The notes below the pieces were generated by a model. It worked only from the letters and a program-made list of their open reading frames with translations. It searched no databases and was not told where the DNA came from. Below are positions 1-11,214 of a stretch of DNA of 64,000 bases, piece by piece. The translations under genes and the position numbers were made by a program. Origin of the DNA: Metellina segmentata (lineage: Eukaryota; Arthropoda; Arachnida; Araneae; Tetragnathidae); contig OX375874.1 in assembly GCA_947359465.1 (NCBI GenBank), positions 90,647,672 to 90,711,671 on the forward strand, given 5' to 3'. Each line of letters begins with the position of its first letter. The stretch's first letter is position 1.

Positions 1-732
1 CTCGGTCAGGCTGGAATGATGCTGACTGGGGACGTATAATCTTTAGCGACGAATCCCGCTTCCAACTGTGTCCTGACGATCATCGAAGATGTTCCTTGAA
101 ACGCCCAAGCAGCGTGCCGATCCTACTTTCACTATTGCACGCCACACGGGCCCTCAACAAGGAGTTATGGTTTGGGGTGCCATTTCCCTTGTTAGCCGGA
201 CCCCTTTGGTCGTCATTAGAGGTACACTTACTGCACAGCTGTACGTTGACGACATTCTGAGACCTGTTTTGCTACCGTTCCTTTCTCAGTACCCTGGGCT
301 TATTTTTCAGCAAGGCAATGCCAGACCACAAACGGCACGTGTTGCTATGAACTGTCTTCAAGCTTGTCAAACACTTCCTTGGCCAGCCAGATCACCAGAT
401 CTTTCTCCCATCGAGCATGTCTGGGATATGATGGGAAAGCGACTGCATCCGGTAGGGAATGTTGATGACGTAGTCCGACAATTGGAGCAAGTTTGGCAAG
501 AAATACCGCAGGAGACCATCCGGGAGCTTTATCGGTCTATGCCACGCCGTGTAGCAGCTTGCATCCAGGTTAGAGGCGGGTCAACACCTTATTGAGCTCG
601 TTACTGTAACTCTGAAATAAATCATTCAATTGTTCTGAAATTTTAATCGTTTTCTATTCTGTACATAATTTTGCTATCCACCAATTTTTGTCTGCATCGG
701 ACAACTCCTTCTTGGTGCGTCGATTTTTTTTG

Positions 733-733
<1 letters not shown>
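1..733 (+). mobile_element. Tc1-like DNA transposon, 3' part
   Basis: The window opens inside a Tc1-like transposon whose 5' half lies outside. The coding remnant ends at a stop near 596-598. It is followed by about 135 bp of AT-rich non-coding sequence that ends in a T-run directly against a (TA)n tract, as expected for an element that inserts at TA. The 3' terminal inverted repeat is probably within about 690-733, but its partner is off the window, so the exact end is inferred. Confidence 0.8.
3..595 (+). pseudogene. Tc1-like transposase, C-terminal two thirds, broken
   Basis: Reading frame 3 from base 3 gives a Tc1-type block with FSDESRF (first catalytic Asp, about 48-68). Near 105-112 one base appears to be missing, and the protein continues in the frame of the ATG at 89, so that ATG is not a real start. 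The second catalytic position reads QQGNARP: codon 314-316 is GGC (Gly) where Tc1 transposases have Asp. The third acidic residue is in SPIEHVWD (Glu, 413-415). I count 32 residues between the last two positions, against 34 in classical Tc1. The C-terminus GGSTPY followed by a stop is typical of the family. The frameshift and the lost Asp make it inactive. The family normally cuts and pastes DNA at TA sites. Confidence 0.85.

Positions 734-778
<45 letters not shown>
734..778. repeat. (TA)n microsatellite
   Basis: About 22 uninterrupted TA units lie immediately downstream of the Tc1-like element end. The tract may have been the target, or may have grown from the duplicated TA. Confidence 0.95.
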
Positions 779-780
<2 letters not shown>

Positions 781-1384
781 AATGGCGGGCACATATGAAC
801 TTAATCATTGGCCACTACAAGGCCGTAAGTGATGGCCACTTGTGAAGAGGAGCACCCAGTGGGAAGACCATCATTGCCACTAACAAAAGACAGCACGATT
901 TACATCCATTCCCTGACCCCGGATTCGAACTTAGTAAGTGAAAAGTTAAGAAAGCTAAATAAACAATAAGTGAGAGATAGAATAATCCTATTACTTGTGT
1001 CCTATATCAAAACCAAACGGTTTTTCCGGTATACAGCCATTCACCGTGTTAAGAATACATATAGAATTGTAGCAAATGGATTATTCAAGGTGTTATAAGA
1101 TGAATATAATAATTGATGCCTTATCATCGCAACCGAAAATTAATCAATAATTTTATTAATCAAACTGTTCACAATGTCCGTACCAATCATTTACTCCAAA
1201 TTAAACACAGAATGAGTCCGAATATTTTTTTAAAAGGTTCTTGGAACTCAAGTCAATTTCAAAGGAGTCCAAGTTCAATGCAATAAGCGATGCAATAGTT
1301 GCTTTATTACAACCTAAAATCAATCAATTAGTCTACCTATCCAACTGGTCCGAATGTGATCAATATTATATAGTCCTTATTAAA
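779..1384. other. No gene seen; AT-rich spacer
   Basis: No supported reading frame. A short string near 900-940 ends in GGATTCGAAC, which looks like a box-B half of a tRNA-derived repeat, but there is no matching A box or fold that I can support. The rest is low-complexity AT-rich DNA. Confidence 0.5.
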
Positions 1385-1690
1385 CATAGGGTCGCGCTAA
1401 CCCGGTTTTAAGAGCATTAAATTTGCAACCGGAGGGTTGCAAGTTCGTATCCAACCAAAGACAGTCGTGTACAAAGGGGGCTGGTGCACGTTAAATCTGT
1501 CGTGGTCAGAAATGTCCTCACGTTGGTGTGGTGCAGAATTTAGAAGAGTGGGGCGTCAGCTCAGGTGTTGCTCGTTAAATAACCGTGGTTTAAATTAACG
1601 TGGTATTGTCCTCGATTCTTTCCCTTGGGGATTGATCCAGATAGTCGACAATAGCCTATTGTGTTGTTCCAGTACAACGCTAATTAATAT
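1385..1690 (+). repeat. tRNA-headed SINE, family 1, copy 1
   Basis: This copy shares a body with copies at 33535-33860 (+) and 55540-55865 (-). Shared blocks include GGCTGGTGCAC, TTAAATCTGTC, GTCCTCAC, GGGGCGTCAGCTCAGGTGTTG, TTGTCCTC, TTTCCCTT and the tail CGCTAATTAA. The head, with GCTAACCCGG and GGTTGCAAGTTCG, resembles tRNA A and B boxes. The family is presumably transcribed by RNA polymerase III and moved by a partner LINE; that is family knowledge, not seen here. Confidence 0.75.
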
Positions 1691-2647
1691 ACCTACCAAC
1701 CTTAATCAATTTAGAAAAAACCCGAATATTTTGTAAAATGGTAACGAGTTCATTTCAAAGATGTCCCAAGCTAAATCCAATAACAGTTTTAGTCAATCAT
1801 CAATTAGTAAATTAATCAATCTAGTCACAATGAACGTAATCATTATTATTTACTTCTAATTAAACATCGAACAGAATATTTTGCAAAATGGTTCTTGAAG
1901 CTCAGCCGAGTCCATTCAAAGTGTCTCTTCTCTCTCCCACCCCTTCCAAGACGTGAAAGTTTTCCCAACCACCTCTCAGACATCCTGTTTTTATTCCGGT
2001 GTTTATTTATTATTTGATCAAGTTGGAAGAGGCCCACTTCATTTTCCTCCACCACCGCCAACTTATCGAAAGGGGTGAATGCGGAATCTCTCCCCTTTTC
2101 GATATCGGGAAGCGAAGAGGATTGATTCGCCATCCTCCCTTTTGCCATTCCGTCCTGTCCGCATGTTGATTTAATTTACCCCATCCGCCAAATGCTGTTT
2201 ATAAATCTTAACCGTCGGAAGTTCCCTCAAACTTTTCTAGGTAAACAACCTCCCGTGATTATTTAAGTCCCGCTTTCTTGGTCCTGGAGTAGTCCCTCCT
2301 GTTACGTTGCCGGAGATCTGCCCGCTTATTATTCATCGAGGAATATATCGTTTATTCGGAAATAAACTGAATTCCCCCGAAATAATCCGAAGAGGATCCA
2401 TCTCGGCGCTTGTTAGGTACACCGAGAGGATCTGAGCTTCTTGTGTTCGTGCTGCTCAAATATTACACGTTCCTGGTGAACTGAAGTTGCGGTGAAAGTA
2501 ATATCGCGATGAAGCAAAAGTTTCTGAAGTTTCGGATGGGAGTATTTTTGGAGTGAATAACTTAGGACGGTACTCGTGATCTTTTTATGCTGGATTCGAT
2601 ACCCTAGCACCCGAGTTTTGTTGCGGAATTTATTTATTTAGTATTCC
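1691..2647. other. No gene seen
   Basis: AT-rich sequence with two short frames on the minus strand (1846-2148 and 2413-2610) that have no recognisable domain. I see no element ends. Confidence 0.45.
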
Positions 2648-2666
2648 CGCGCGCGCGCGCGCGCGC
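2648..2666. repeat. (CG)n microsatellite
   Basis: A 19-bp uninterrupted alternating CG tract, the only such run in an AT-rich window. Alternating CG is the classic Z-DNA-prone sequence. Confidence 0.9.
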
Positions 2667-2748
2667 ACTCGTAGCAGTATTCTAAATCTGAATTGCTTTT
2701 TAAATTATAAAAGCTGTAAATGGGGTATAATAATTATTTCGTTACTTA

Positions 2749-3310
2749 CACAATACAGGCAAAAGTATTTGGGCACTGCATGTTTTTCAGAAATTATTAT
2801 TCTATTTGTTAACGGATGGCCCTTCGTTTACTTGTATTACAGCTGCAACATGTCGAGGAAAACTTTCCACAAGTTCTCTCTAAGTCTGGGAAGGAACAAC
2901 TTGTCATGCATCTTGCAAAGCTGTGTGAAGAGATGGTTGTGAAGATGGGTGTGCTTAGCGGTGTCGTACTCGTCGCTCCAGTATGTCCCACATGTGTTCG
3001 ATTGGATTGAGATCGGGGTTCTGAACAGGTCAATCAAGTAAATTCACCACATTTTCAGGAAACAAGTCCGGTACAAGTTTTGAAGCATGACATGAAGCTC
3101 GATCCTGTTGTAATAAACAACCATCATCGCCGTAGTATTGCCATTGTGTAGGCAAGGTCAAATTATCCAGAATGTCAAGGTACACGTCAGCGGGCATGGT
3201 ACCAGGTACATAAAGCAATGGACCGAGTCCTAACCAAGAAGAACAATCCCACACTAAGATGGATCCCATCCGAATTTCTGCAATGTCCAAATACATTTGT
3301 TCATATAGTG
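2749..3310 (-). mobile_element. Tc1-like deletion derivative, copy A (562 bp)
   Basis: Terminal inverted repeats of the type GGACAAAAGTATTTGG...ACTGCA (left near 2749-2785, right near 3280-3310) are flanked by TA (2747-2748 and 3311-3312). Inside, on the minus strand, is only the C-terminal half of a DD34E transposase: LLQQDRASCH (second Asp), then 34 residues to Glu in NPIEHMWDILE, then a PRHVAAVIQ-type C-terminus. The N-terminal HTH and first Asp are missing, and there is at least one stop. Copies at 5262, 11215, 11986 and 23960 belong to the same family. Confidence 0.85.
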
Positions 3311-3529
3311 TATATGTATCTATGGTTTGGTTTGGTTCAGAAGCAGGTCTGTTTTGCAACCAATGGTACCAGGAACATAAAGCTATGGACCGAGTCCTAA
3401 CCAAGAAGAACAATCCCACACTAATATGGATCCCCTCCGAATTTCTGCAATGTCCAAATACATTTGTTCATATAGTGTATATGTATCTATGGTTTGGTTT
3501 GGTTCAGAAGCAGGTCTGTTTTGCAACCA
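3196..3529. repeat. 167-bp tandem duplication
   Basis: Positions 3196-3362 and 3363-3529 are near-identical direct copies, period 167 bp. The unit holds the end of Tc1 derivative A including its terminal repeat plus about 50 bp of flank, so the duplication happened after the insertion. Confidence 0.9.
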
Positions 3530-4740
3530 GCATGGCAAGATCTCTCGTAGATTACCACCAAGAGGGTTCTTTGAAAGGTAATCGTACAAAAATTTTTAAT
3601 TCAAAATCCCAATACGACAAAATGTTTCTTGGGAAAAGAATAACAATGGAATTTTTTCGTCTTATCCACAGATAAGACCGTTCGATTTATTCAATTCGAG
3701 CAACAAGAACCCAAGCAGGCGGAACGGGAAAACGAATAATTATCCTTCAAATAGAGCCCAATAACGGCATGCAGCACCCAGCAAACAAATCCATGCACTA
3801 CAAATGAGACATAAAACCTTCTATAAACCGAAATAAGCGAGCTGAGTCATAAAATCCGGCTACGCGCTCCCACTCCATTGCCGTGCATCGAACAGTCCTT
3901 TTCAGGACACGGGGGGAAATAAAATGAGTTGTAGGAAGCGTTTACGATAGTTAACTACCGGACGATATGGTGTTTTCCAGACATTTACAACCCCCCGCGT
4001 TTTAAAGTAGGGCTGCGTATATATCAGGAGTCCTCCAGTCGTTTCTATGCTAATGCCCCTTCGGACAATCCATTGCACCGTAGTAAACAAATGTGAGCCC
4101 TGATTCTGGAAGAGACGCCTTAAACCGACCGTCCGGGCAGGGGAAGAGAGTTTATGGAGCTGAGCGAAAAGAGCCTAGAATGCTCAAAATCAGGTCACGG
4201 GGAGGGAAGTTTATTTTCGGAAAAGTTAAATGTTATCTAATTTGGAATAATAAAATAAATGGACGCTGGTTTTAGAGGGTAAATAGCCGTAAGGGATATT
4301 TTTCTACTGCACGGAAATGGGTAGTCCCTTTAATACTGAGTGGACTTGGCTTTTTTTTACGAATAACCTCGACTAAGATTAAGGCAGATATGTCCAACGA
4401 AGGGAGGCTTATGCAAATATTTTAATATTTGTTTATTTTCGATAAATTTTTCCATGTATACCATATTTTATCCTGTGCGGTAACAAATATAATTGCGTTT
4501 TTTTGCTGTCCCTTGTAGTTCTTCCGTGTTGAAAATACTATCTTCTTTATCTGTAGTTTATTCAATTATCTATATAGAGTTGGGGGCATTTAATTCCTTA
4601 TATACTACCATAAAAAACGTACTGCTGTAAAAGCAATTCGACCTCGTGGCATGTAACGTACAATAATTCATCAGTATGCACCATATACACTACACACTAC
4701 CCTACAATAATAAACAGGACAGCAAGATGTGATGGTATAA
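3530..4740. other. No gene seen
   Basis: Short frames only (3902-4090 minus, 4093-4275 plus) with no recognisable domain. The region has no element boundaries that I can define. Confidence 0.45.
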
Positions 4741-4757
4741 GGGAAAGAATACATGCT

Positions 4758-5225
4758 TTAATAGGGGGGTGGTCCCCCACATACTGCAGTTACACTAGCA
4801 ACCCTTCTGGGAATACTTTCAACAAAGTTTTGATCCACAGCTATGGGTATTTGTGTCCATTCCTGTTGCAAGAATATCACCAGTTCAGCTGTAGATTTCG
4901 GACGTGGTTCCCTGATCCGTAAGCGTCGCTCTAACTCGTCCCACAAATGTTCTATGGGGTTTAGGTCGGAACTCTGAGCAGGCCATGGAAAACATTTTAT
5001 ATCCATATCTTGATACCACTGCTTGACAAAGGGTGCAACATGACATGGAGCATTGTTGTCTTGGAAATAACATTCGTCCTATTCAAATAATTGACAGAGC
5101 GTAGGAAGAACCAGATTGCCTAATATGTTCATGTAGGCATCGGCGTTCAATTTACCAGGAACAACATGCAAAGGTCCCAGGTCATACCACGAAAAACACA
5201 CCCAAACACGTAATCGAATTTTAAG
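4758..5225 (-). pseudogene. Tc1-like transposase, second lineage, C-terminal part
   Basis: On the minus strand: RLRVWVCFSWYDLGPL, then KLNADAYMNILG, then FQDNNAPCHVA (second Asp), SSDLNPIEHLWDELERRL (Glu), and the C-terminus GGPPPY with stop TAA at 4758-4760. I count 35 residues between Asp and Glu. The segment upstream of RLRVW that should carry the first Asp is absent, and one frameshift lies near 5070. The Tc1 derivative at 5262-5557 lies immediately beyond, so it may have inserted into or beside this copy. Confidence 0.8.
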
Positions 5226-5261
5226 CAAATCCGCTGGCTGCCGGTCCTTTATTGTAGAGTA

Positions 5262-5557
5262 ATGTATGTACAAAAGTATTTGGACACTGCAGAAATTCGG
5301 AGGATGATCCATCATAATGTGGGGTTGTTCGCTCTTCTTCCCCCGTTCGCCCATCTTTACAACAATATCTTCTCACAGTCTTGCAATAGGCATGGAGAGT
5401 TATTCCTGTCCAGACTTACAGAGAACTTGTGGAGAGTATGCCTCGACGTGTTGCAGCTGTAATACAAGCAAAAGTAGGGCTTACCAGTTACTAAATAGAT
5501 TAATAAAGCACTTTTCTGAAAAACATGCAGTGTGCAAATACTTTTGTCCATATAGTG
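5262..5557 (+). mobile_element. Tc1-like deletion derivative, copy B (296 bp)
   Basis: Same family as copy A in the opposite orientation, bounded by TA at 5260-5261 and 5558-5559. It begins with the terminal repeat, shares the junction ACTGCAGAAATTCGGAGGA with copy A, and then jumps directly to the C-terminal region (GAACTTGTGGAGAGTATGCC). It has therefore lost a further ~260 bp relative to copies A, D and E. Confidence 0.85.
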
Positions 5558-5924
5558 TATCATTTCTTCCATGACCCGCCCGTTCACTAGATATGTCAAT
5601 CATCGAACGCGTCTGGTAGATGATCGTCCAACGACTGACACACGCAGAGACTACCTTAGATGAACTATTGCAATCTGTGGAAGCAGTATGAGCTGACATA
5701 CCCCAAACACATATCCAAAGCATCTTTATTTTAATGCCGAGATGTGAAGCAGCATATATTGTCGCCCATAGCGGTTACCCAAGACATTATTTTCTTCGTG
5801 TTCCACAATTCAAACGGATCTGCAATTGCAATACACTTCACCCTGGTGTATAGTGTTGTTTTTATTATTAAGAAATTTTACATAACTATGTCTTTCGCGG
5901 TTTTGCATTTTCGTTAGCCTGGAG
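5558..5924. other. No gene seen
   Basis: A spacer between two transposons. A short minus-strand frame at 5481-5723 has no domain I recognise. It could be the lost N-terminal part of the Tc1 copy at 4758-5225, but I cannot show this. Confidence 0.35.
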
Positions 5925-6573
5925 CAGGAGTTCTAAACCTTTTAGTAACTGCGCACCACTTGAAATTTTTAGAAATTTTTAGTGTAGCACCAGTCTTATA
6001 TTTTTTTAGAAACATATATCTAATGTCAGAAAAGTTCCCAATGGTTTGTTTTACTTTAATTAAATTACTAAGAAAGCTTCATATTTTATGATTAATGCAC
6101 TTGTATTTCGTATTAATAATGTTTTAATAAAGGAAAAAAAATAAAACGATTATTGAAAATTACAGTTTTATTTCTTACTCATTGGTCTAAAAACAACTCA
6201 TTTTAAATAATTAGTACAAACTAAGCCAACAAAGATTAACATAATCAAAAATAAATTTTTAATGCGAAACTTGTTTGTCTTTTATTAAAATTTATCAATA
6301 TCAGGAGCAATGGAGCTTAACTTCACTCTTAAATCCTCTTCAACACTTACTCTGTTTCTATATTTATTTTTTATATACAAAAGTTCAGAAAAACCACTCT
6401 TGCACAAGTAACTAGTAACAAATGGAATAAGAAATAGCATAACGTGGTTGTACATACTAAAAAATCCAATAAACTTCGTAGAATATTTGGGTCGCTTGTA
6501 TCATCCTTGCGTAACACCTGAAACACTGCCGCGTACCACCAGAGGTACGCGTACCACCGGTTGGGAATCCCTG
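5925..6573 (-). mobile_element. hAT deletion derivative with 8-bp target duplication (649 bp)
   Basis: Left end CAGGAGTTCTAAACC and right end (reverse complement) CAGGGATTCCCAACC are imperfect hAT-type terminal repeats. They are flanked by GCCTGGAG (5917-5924) and ACCTGGAG (6574-6581), a 7-of-8 match and the length expected for hAT. Only the C-terminal end of a transposase remains inside. The right subterminal part carries GGTACGCGTACC palindromes. Confidence 0.85.
6285..6456 (-). pseudogene. hAT transposase C-terminal end (ZBED/FAM200-like)
   Basis: The minus-strand translation ends with SYLCKSGFSELLYIKNKYRN, then RVSVEEDLRVKLSSIAPDI and a TAA stop at 6285-6287. This matches the hAT C-terminal dimerisation block of the ZBED5/FAM200-like group. 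Everything upstream (BED finger, RNase-H-like catalytic core) is missing, so this is a non-coding passenger inside the 649-bp element. Confidence 0.75.
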
Positions 6574-6744
6574 ACCTGGAGGATATTTTTTCTGAATACT
6601 CTTCAGTTCCTTTATGCTCAACATCCACGATGTCAGAAAATATTCGTGTTTTTCGCGAAGTCTTTAGCTTTGGATACTATTAGAAATCCTAGGGAACCAA
6701 TTCGGGTTAATAAGCAGGATGATTTGATTTGTAATCGATTCTTT

Positions 6745-7040
6745 CGCTAGATTATCTCTCACGATGAGTTGCTCTATGGCCTGGTGCGTTTTGTCGTGAT
6801 AGATGATCCACTTCTTGTGTCACAATTCAGGTCTCATCACTAAACAGAATCTCGTAATCGTTTGAGCGTCTCTAAGTAGCAAATTTAGTCTACTAAATAT
6901 TGAACTGTGTTTCACATTTCCGTGCTCCATTTTTATTTTGGGCCGCCCACTTCCGGGATCTTCCACATCTTCTCGCCCATCTTGGAATAGCTCACGCTGA
7001 TAAATATACTTGACTTTCTCACGCCATATACCACTTTGAA
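6745..7040 (-). pseudogene. mariner-like transposase remnant
   Basis: On the minus strand, ELFQDGREDVEDPGSGRPK resembles the end of the mariner DNA-binding domain. About 50 codons later, KWIIYHDKTHQAIEQLIV resembles the second-Asp block (usually HHDNAP). The central part with the first Asp is deleted and stops interrupt the frame. No clear terminal repeats were found. The assignment rests on these two blocks. Confidence 0.5.
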
Positions 7041-7525
7041 CAGACTGCAGTTTAGTTCATTTTTACTCAACATTTGATGTTAAAAAACTGCTCTAAATTT
7101 CGGTACTTTATTTTTACGTCAAAGTTTACACGGAAATGTATTGTTTCCGCAATAGCCAGTTAACAAATGGCTCTATCGTCTTGACATAACAACATGATTA
7201 CACGCGTGATTCCAACCAAATCACCACGCAGGCGACATTCAGTGGTCGTTCCAGAAATTAAATTAGCGCATTATATTCCAGTGAAAGGGAGCAATAGCCT
7301 TTGTATTTAATTTACACGAAGAAATGGGAATTTATAAGTGTTCTTACGTTGGAGTAAAATTCTGCTTAGTTATAAGAAAAACATTTATTTTAGAAAACTT
7401 GTGTTCTAAAAATACATTTTACTATTCAAATTACATTGTACAAAGTAGATTCAACTTTGCTACTTTGGTTTGCCGGCATAATAACACAGCATAATTTATC
7501 TTGGTATACTTTAAAGCAAAAAACA
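7041..7525. other. No gene seen
   Basis: AT-rich spacer between a mariner remnant and a Helitron; no frame or repeat I can name. Confidence 0.4.
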
Positions 7526-8133
7526 TCTATATATATAATTCTCTTACGTGGCACGCAAAAAAGACGTTATTTGTAATCGCGTTTTGGCAACACTGCACGA
7601 TTGTTTGTTTATTGCGAAGTCTCGCGCATCGATTGAATTTATAGCGTTATCGGATGAAATTTTATTGAAAAAAAGAAGGAAATTTTAATGAGCTGTTGCA
7701 GTTAGTTTATAATAGAAATCAAAGAAAGCGGGGGATCTTTTCAGGGCCAACAATTATAGTTCAACAAGACGCTTGCACTACAACTTTCGGCAACAAACTC
7801 AATGAAAAAGTGTGGGTCGTTTGAGGGCTGGGAAATTGTACACACAAACAACATGCTGGGTATTCAATTTCCAAAGCAACGCTCACATTTTGAGTCAAAA
7901 TTTGCACAAAGTTTTCATTTGAATTCTGATTTTAGAGATACTGTATATATTTTTTCTGTAATAAAGCAAATTTAGATTTGAAAAACATTTTTTTTGGTAA
8001 CATATTTTGTAAACAATCCCTTCTGCTAGGACACATGTCTTCATTAAGGCGAGCGAAGCGAGCATAGGTTCGCGCAGCGAAGCAATCCTCCGGGGGTTGG
8101 CGAGCGTTAGCGAGCAGGGGGCAGGCCCCCTAG
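7526..8133 (+). mobile_element. Non-autonomous Helitron (608 bp)
   Basis: It starts TCTATATATATAATTCTC after host A (7525) and ends in a short hairpin, GGGGGCAGGCCCCC, followed by CTAG (8130-8133) before host T (8134). This is the Helitron pattern: 5' TC, 3' hairpin plus CTRR, insertion between A and T, no target duplication. The last 90 bp carry the repeated GCGAGCGAAGCGAGC / GCGAGCGTTAGCGAGC blocks also found at the ends of the Helitrons ending near 32103 and at 37026. No Rep or helicase coding sequence is present. Confidence 0.85.
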
Positions 8134-9210
8134 TTATAATTTATTTTTATCTAGTTTTCACTATGTTAAATAATGGTATTTTCAATTTAACTTTTAAAGA
8201 ATTCAATACAATTTTATTCAAAGAACAAAACGATATTTTTAATTAGCAATTTATAAGTGCACGATTAGCATAATAAAATTATTTGTGACTGCTTTTATTT
8301 TATCCGAGAGATTGAATAAATTTTAAAATATGAAACACATCGCGTGAAAAACTAGATAATTTCAAATAAAAGTTTGAAAAACATATCAAATGCAGCTTGG
8401 AGTACATAAACCATGGGGCATTCATTTAAAATGACTGACAATCAGTATCATTCATGTGTGTTAATATATTAACACGATAAAGCATACAACACGTAAAATT
8501 CAAAAAGTGCCCAAAGGTAAGAAGGCAAAAATAATTCCGAACTCGTGACATTCAGTCCTGAAAGTTGTGACAAAATTAAAAACATGTTTGGTTTATGCAT
8601 TAAAATGTGCACTGTTAGTAAGATGTAAAAAAATTTGAATTCCCGTGACTTTTAATTAATATTTGCCTCACAGAAAATGACATCTGCCGCAAACCTCTAA
8701 CCTCGATAATTTGTAAAGATGCCGAAAAAATAAATTCTTTACTTACAATATGATGGAAAGAAATTTGTAATTAACTTAAGCAGGGGTTTGTGACATAAAC
8801 TTGGTCAGAAAAGTATTTTGTATGATAATAAAGAGTAGCTTTTTAAATAAATGAGATAAAAATATTTTGTTTGCTTTTTAACCCCAATATAAATTCACTT
8901 TCAACAAACAAGTAATGTTCAATATTTGCTCCCTGAGGAGTTATCGACATTCTCGTCTAAGTACAAAAGATTAATGTCCCTTGTGAAAGGTTGTAATACC
9001 GTATAACATAGGATATGATGTCCTCAAATAAATACACGAAAAAAAAACACCAACATGTCTGCTCACTTCTGGAGCTATAATGTTTTTCTTCGATGCATTT
9101 TGTTAAGAATATATAAAAAAACATGAGTTCAAATTAATCAGAAATGTATCAAAAGCAAAGAGAAAATATAGGAAAAGATAATCCCATATTTCGAATTTCT
9201 TCTAATGATA
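8134..9210. other. No gene seen
   Basis: AT-rich, no open frame above the size of chance and no recognised repeat. Confidence 0.5.
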
Positions 9211-9374
9211 TACACTATAAGATCAAAGAAAATTACACATAGAAGGAATTGTCAGAATGCAATGAAATTTACAAGGTTGGTAAGATGCTTATGAATGAGT
9301 AAATGATTAAAAGTTGAGATTGAAATATTCAAACTTTATTGAGAAATTTTTTTTAAAAAGTGGTATCATTCAGT

Positions 9375-10400
9375 ATGGCGTATGACCACCATTATTCCTA
9401 ATGCAGCATGCCAAGCGCCTTGGTAGTGAGTCATACAGACTCTTTATGAAGTCCTGCGACATCCATCCCATGCTGATTGAACCTTGTAACGTAGTTCCAG
9501 CGGATTACGCGGTACGGGTGGAGTTGTGGCATCTCCCGCGATGAACGCCAATGAGTCTTGAGGAATGCTGATTGAAGTCCATCCCATGCTGATTGAACCC
9601 TGTAACGTAGTTCCATCGGATTACGCGGTACGGGTGGAGTTGTGGCATCTCCCGCGATGAACGCCAATGAGTCTGATGGCTTCTCTCTTGAGGCAAGCAT
9701 GATGAGGCCAGAGTGTGAGCAAGGTGGCCTCGTGTTGAATGAAAACTATGAGCTGGGACGGACACCTTTTGCTTTGGGCGGGAGCTGTGCAGGCTGTTGG
9801 GGGACTCTGACCACGTCTCGGATAACCTGGCGCACCTAGCACTCCTCCCACATGCCCGGGTCTTCTTGCTTTTGGTCATTAGAGACCTTCCCTGCTAATC
9901 CGCTGTGGGTTTTCAGTAACTCAGTACGGAGAGGATTGTTTCCATTCAGAAGAAGGAGTGGTGACATCTCGTCTAATGGTTTCCCATACATTCTCGATCG
10001 AGGACTGGTCCGGTAAGTACACAGGCCATGGTAAGATATCGTTGTGTCGTAGACAAGCTCTAGAGACGGCAGCAATATGGGGTCGAGCATTATATTGTTG
10101 TAAAAGCGGGTGATCGTGAGAGTTCAGGAATAGGAGCGTAACTGACCGTAACATTTCTTGTACGTAACACTGGCCTGTCAAAGAGCAAGTAACGAATACC
10201 AAAGGTGGTTTAGCATCATACGCAATTGCACCCCAACACCATGACACCAGGTCTTATGAATGTGTGACGCTGCATAGAACAAACCGTGAATCTTGACACT
10301 GACCACGTTGCCTCCGCACACGAATTCGATTTTTCGTCTCCACCCAGACAGAAGCGGGATTTGTCAGTGAAGAATACTCGATGCCCTGTCCGTCTGGCAC
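9375..10400 (-). pseudogene. Tc1-like transposase, third lineage, decayed
   Basis: Blocks in order on the minus strand: HRVFFTDKSRF (first Asp kept, normally TDESRF); a frameshift near 10247; WCWGAIAYDAKPPLVF; LLQQYNARPH (Tyr where the second catalytic Asp belongs); SSIENVWETIRRDV (Glu kept); and, after disturbed sequence, DFIKSLYDSLPRRLACCI and GGHTPY at 9375-9455. Frameshifts and the Asp-to-Tyr change make it inactive. Confidence 0.75.
9462..9675. repeat. 116-bp tandem duplication inside Tc1 copy
   Basis: TCCATCCCATGCTGATTGAA recurs at 9462 and 9578, and the following ~95 bp match (GCGGTACGGGTGGAGTTGTG in both). Period 116 bp. It lies in the transposase C-terminal coding part. Confidence 0.85.
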
Positions 10401-11195
10401 GACATCATTGATTTGCACAATGAGATTATATATGGCTGAATTTCGGATATAGTTGCAACTGAATATCTTGCTCTGCATTGAGACGTGATCTGTATTTTTT
10501 TGAGTAGCGTTGTATGCGGATAATCCTGTTTCACATAAATAAGTAGTTGCGAAGGGCAGGATAATAAGTTTCGCTTTATCTGATAGGATTTTAAATTCAT
10601 CTATTAACGTACAACAAAAATCTGAGATTGATTTCTCAGTTTCTAACTTTGATTTATCGCTGAATCTGATGTCGAATCAAGCAAGCATTCATATTCCTGT
10701 GATGTCAGAGAGGATAGTTTTTTGGATATAGAGTATGGTGTTACAACCCAAAAGTTTTCTTTTATGTTTTTATGCAATCCTTTTGGAAAATAAGAGTTCA
10801 AAGCATCAATCAAACGCAAGAGATGAACTTCAAACTCGTTTAGGATATCCGCAGGTATGTCTCATTCGAGTTCTTCTCCAAACCCTTTTGTTAGTGGAAA
10901 ACAATCCAGAGTTCCGTTTTTGATTGACTCTACCCAATACTTCAGTTTCTTTTTAAATCCTTCCACTTAATCAGTAACATCAAAAACTGTTACTACTTTT
11001 CTTTGAAGTGAGAGACATGAATCATTAACTTTTGTAGAAATATCTGCCAGATACGTCAATTTCATTAGCCAACGATCATCACACAACTTCTCACTCATAG
11101 GCAAAATCATTGTCACTCATGAAGATTATGACTTCATTCCTTAGTTCAAATAGGCGCATTAAACTTTTACCACGGCAGAGCCATCTTATTTTATT
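10400..11195 (-). pseudogene. ZBED/FAM200-like hAT transposase, C-terminal half
   Basis: Minus-strand translation with stops and frame changes: LCRGKSLMRLFELRNEVIIF, then RWLMKLTYLADISTKVNDSC, LSLQRKVVTVFDVTD, VEGFKKKLKYWVESI, DILNEFEVHLLRLIDALNSY, and finally LPFATTYLCETGLSAYNATQ followed by a YRSRLNAE-type dimerisation block. This order matches the ZBED5/FAM200 type of hAT-derived proteins. In-frame stops (for example after FAYE and VTD) mark it as dead. It meets the Tc1 copy near 10400. No hAT ends are recognised. Confidence 0.75.
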
Positions 11196-11214
11196 ATTAT
11201 GTTAAAGGCTACTT

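Larger units (their letters stand above)
9211..10400 (-). mobile_element. Tc1-like transposon, third lineage, 5'-truncated
   Basis: Runs on the minus strand from the transposase core near 10400 to a 3' end near 9211 (ACACTATAAGATCAAAG beside TA). It is truncated at or next to the hAT pseudogene that begins near 10400. An internal duplication (9462-9675) disrupts the C-terminal coding part. Confidence 0.7.
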
